A stretch of DNA of 64,000 nucleotides from Streptomyces sp. R302 (GTDB lineage Bacteria > Actinomycetota > Actinomycetes > Streptomycetales > Streptomycetaceae): contig NZ_JABBGE010000004.1 in the NCBI RefSeq assembly GCF_012927245.1, forward strand, positions 612,283 to 676,282, in the 5' to 3' direction. Below the pieces are notes generated by a model that made no database searches, had not been told where the DNA came from, and saw only the letters and a program-made list of their open reading frames with translations. Below are positions 62,061 to 64,000 of the stretch, one piece after another (position 1 is the stretch's first letter; each line of letters opens with the position of its first letter). The position numbers were made by a program, and so were the translations under genes.

Positions 62061-62960
62061 TCAGCCGAGGGGGGTGGTCTCGCGGGCGGCGATGTAGGAG
62101 GGGCGGCGGACGGGGGCGGCGAAGGGCAGTTCGGGTGCGTTTTCGACGCTGTTGAAGACGAGGAAGACGTTGCTGCGGGGGAAGGGGGTGATGTTGTCGC
62201 CGGAGCCGTGCATGGCGTTGCAGTCGAACCAGACGGCGGATCCGGCGTCGCCGGTGAAGTGTTCGATTCCGCAGGCTTCGGCGAAGGTGGTGAGTGCCTT
62301 GCGTGAGGGGGTGCCGGCGTCCTGCATCTGCAGGGATCGCTTGTAGTTGTCCTTGGGGGTCTCGCCGGCGCAGCCGAGGAAGGTGCGGTGGGAGCCGGGC
62401 ATGATCATGAGGCTGCCGTTGGTGGTGAAGTTCGGGGTCAGTGCGATCGACACCGAGACGGTGCGCATCAGGGGGAGTCCGTCTTCGGCGTGCCAGGTCT
62501 CGAAGTCGGAGTGCCAGTAGAAGCCGCTGGCGCCGAAGCCGGGCTTGACGTTGATCCGTGATTGGTGGATGTAGACGTCGGAGCCGAGGATCTGTCGGGC
62601 GCGGTCGACGAGTCGGGGGTCGGTGGCGAGGCGGGCGAAGACCTCGCTGATCCGGTGGACTTCGAAGACGGAGCGGATTTCCTGGGTGCGGGGTTCGACG
62701 ATGGCCCGTTCGTCGTTGCGGAGTTCGGGGTCGGTGACCAGGCGGTCGAGTTCCGCGCGGAGTTCGGTGACCTCTTCGGGGGTGACGAGGGCGTCGACGG
62801 CGAAGAAGCCGTTGCGCTCGTAGTCCTCGAGTTCGCGCGGCCAGAACGGGCCGGGCGTGCCCTCCTCGGACCAGACGACGGGTTCCTTGCGGTAGACGAG
62901 GGCTTCCTCGGTGCCGCGGGTGGGGTACGGGTCGACGGGGCGGGCGGGGGCGGTGGTCAT
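62061..62960 (-). CDS. ectD: Ectoine 5-hydroxylase EctD
   Basis: 299 residues, Fe(II)/2-oxoglutarate dioxygenase. The EctD signature around the first iron ligands is present as GFYWHSDFETWHAEDGLPLM (HxD), with the second His in WFDCNAMHGSGDNITPFPRS and Arg for 2-oxoglutarate. N-terminal sequence ELEDYERNGFFAVDALVTPE is typical. It converts ectoine to 5-hydroxyectoine. Its start lies 86 bases after the ectB stop; the ectC gene normally found between them is absent, so its substrate must come from elsewhere. Confidence 0.95.
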   Translation of the reverse strand: MTTAPARPVDPYPTRGTEEALVYRKEPVVWSEEGTPGPFWPRELEDYERNGFFAVDALVTPEEVTELRAELDRLVTDPELRNDERAIVEPRTQEIRSVFEVHRISEVFARLATDPRLVDRARQILGSDVYIHQSRINVKPGFGASGFYWHSDFETWHAEDGLPLMRTVSVSIALTPNFTTNGSLMIMPGSHRTFLGCAGETPKDNYKRSLQMQDAGTPSRKALTTFAEACGIEHFTGDAGSAVWFDCNAMHGSGDNITPFPRSNVFLVFNSVENAPELPFAAPVRRPSYIAARETTPLG

Positions 62961-63046
62961 CGCGGTGCGGGCCTTTCTCGTACGTACGGGGGAGGGGCGG
63001 TCGATCGGGGGGGCAGGCGTCGCCCGCCTCGGGCTCGGTCAGCGTG

Positions 63047-64000
63047 TCAGGCGGTGTGGCGGACGGCGCGGGCGAGGATGCCGAGGCCCTCGTCGAGCTC
63101 GTCGTCGGTGACGGTCAGCGGCGGCAGCAGCTTGACGACCTCGTCGCGCGGACCGGAGGTCTCCACGAGCAGGCCCAGCTCGAAGGCGCGTTCGCAGACG
63201 GCCCGGGCCCGCCCTTCGTGCAGGAACTCCAGCCCCCACGCCAGGCCGCGGCCCCGGTACGAGATCCCGAGGCGCTCATGTCCTGCCGTGAGCTCACGCA
63301 GGGCGCTCTCGACGCGTCCGGCCTGTCGGAGGGTGCGGTCGCGGAGGGTGGAGTCGCGCCAGTAGGTGTCGAGGGCGGCGGTGGCGGTGACGAAGGCGGG
63401 GTTGTTGCCGCGGAAGGTGCCGTTGTGTTCGCCGGGCTGCCATACGTCGAGTTCGTCGCGGAACAGGCACAGGGCCATGGGCAGTCCGTAGCCGCTGATG
63501 GACTTGGAGAGGGTGACGATGTCCGGGGTGATGCCGGCTTCTTCGAAGGAGAAGAAGTCGCCGGTGCGGCCGCAGCCCATCTGGATGTCGTCGACGATCA
63601 GGAGCATGTCCCGGCGGCGGCACAGGTCGGCGAGGCCGCGCAGCCATTCGGCGCGGGCGACGTTGATCCCGCCTTCGCCCTGGACGGTCTCGACGATGAC
63701 GGCGGCGGGGTGGTCGAGGCCGGAGCCGGAGTCCTCCAGGAGGCGTTCGAACCAGAGGAAGTCGGGGGTCCTGCCGCCGAGGTAGTGGTCGAACGGCATC
63801 TGGGTGGTGTGGGTCAGCGGCACGCCCGCGCCGGCGCGTTTGCCGGCGTTGCCGGTGACGGCGAGGGAGCCGAGGGACATGCCGTGGAAGGCGTTGGTGA
63901 AGGAGACGACCGTCTTTCGGCCGGTGACCTTGCGGGCGAGCTTCAGGGCGGCTTCGACGGCGTTGGTGCCGGTCGGGCCCGGGAACATCACCTTGTAGGG
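63047..64000 (-). CDS. ectB: Diaminobutyrate-2-oxoglutarate transaminase EctB, 5' end outside window
   Basis: The visible 317 residues begin in PYKVMFPGPTGTNAVEAALK and continue to the stop at 63047. This is a class-III PLP aminotransferase with VIVETVQGEGGINVARAEWL, LLIVDDIQMGCGRTGDFFSF and the PLP Lys in IVTLSKSISGYGLPMALCLF, all diagnostic of EctB. It makes L-2,4-diaminobutyrate from aspartate semialdehyde, the first step of ectoine synthesis. EctA should lie beyond the right edge. The C-terminus looks complete (RAVRHTA). Confidence 0.95.
   Translation of the reverse strand, partial: PYKVMFPGPTGTNAVEAALKLARKVTGRKTVVSFTNAFHGMSLGSLAVTGNAGKRAGAGVPLTHTTQMPFDHYLGGRTPDFLWFERLLEDSGSGLDHPAAVIVETVQGEGGINVARAEWLRGLADLCRRRDMLLIVDDIQMGCGRTGDFFSFEEAGITPDIVTLSKSISGYGLPMALCLFRDELDVWQPGEHNGTFRGNNPAFVTATAALDTYWRDSTLRDRTLRQAGRVESALRELTAGHERLGISYRGRGLAWGLEFLHEGRARAVCERAFELGLLVETSGPRDEVVKLLPPLTVTDDELDEGLGILARAVRHTA

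Overview
The window is high-GC actinobacterial DNA and almost certainly a Streptomyces chromosome. Supporting evidence: GTG and TTG starts, ATGA/GTGA stop-start overlaps, a conservon-type cvnA-cvnB-cvnC-cvnD operon, DUF3040 and NYN proteins, many TetR/AraC/PucR regulators, and ectoine hydroxylase genes. Nearly all long antisense frames are GC-bias shadows and are left out.

Layout. 1-8.6 kb: an incomplete DUF6745-like gene, a secreted SIMPL protein, a TetR/metallo-hydrolase divergent pair with a palindromic operator, a truncated RHS toxin-like gene with a possible membrane immunity partner, a Cys/Gly-rich mini-protein, a secreted serine hydrolase and a NYN-domain protein. 9-12.9 kb: conservon operon with a fifth GAF gene. 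12.9-14.1 kb: an acyl-CoA dehydrogenase homologue without the usual catalytic Glu. 14.5 kb: tRNA-Pro(GGG). 14.6-27 kb: a scarred region bounded and punctuated by GGGGACC-type repeats at 14.6, 18.7 and 26.9 kb. It holds decayed copies of a release-factor-like protein, a PEBP protein, an AraC regulator and a Ser/Thr kinase among intact genes: a SpoIIE phosphatase, a GH16 lipoprotein, and a deacetylase-glycosyltransferase with an acyltransferase.

27-36.6 kb: regulator/enzyme pairs (GlxA-type regulator with alpha/beta hydrolase, methyltransferase with MarR, peroxiredoxin with TetR) and a very large secreted DNRLRE-vanadium haloperoxidase-like protein. 36.7-60 kb: an ion-homeostasis and membrane-stress region. 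It contains a CASTOR-like RCK channel operon, a Trk/Ktr potassium importer, a PucR regulator, a flotillin / giant AAA ATPase / NfeD / second SPFH cluster, an AGCS symporter, NhaA, and a CPA-type antiporter with a CBS protein. Three copies of an identical 19-nt leader motif lie in this region: before nhaA, before the second antiporter, and after the Ktr genes.

60-64 kb: ectoine genes ehuA, ehuB, ectD and (incomplete) ectB. The two ABC permeases are reduced to a 50-codon in-frame remnant, and ectC is absent from its usual place between ectB and ectD. The right half therefore reads as an osmotic/ionic stress neighbourhood in which the compatible-solute part has been eroded.

The observations I rate highest are the repeated antiporter leader motif, the gutted ect/ehu locus, the RHS tip with its putative immunity gene, and the flotillin-AAA-NfeD-SPFH cluster.
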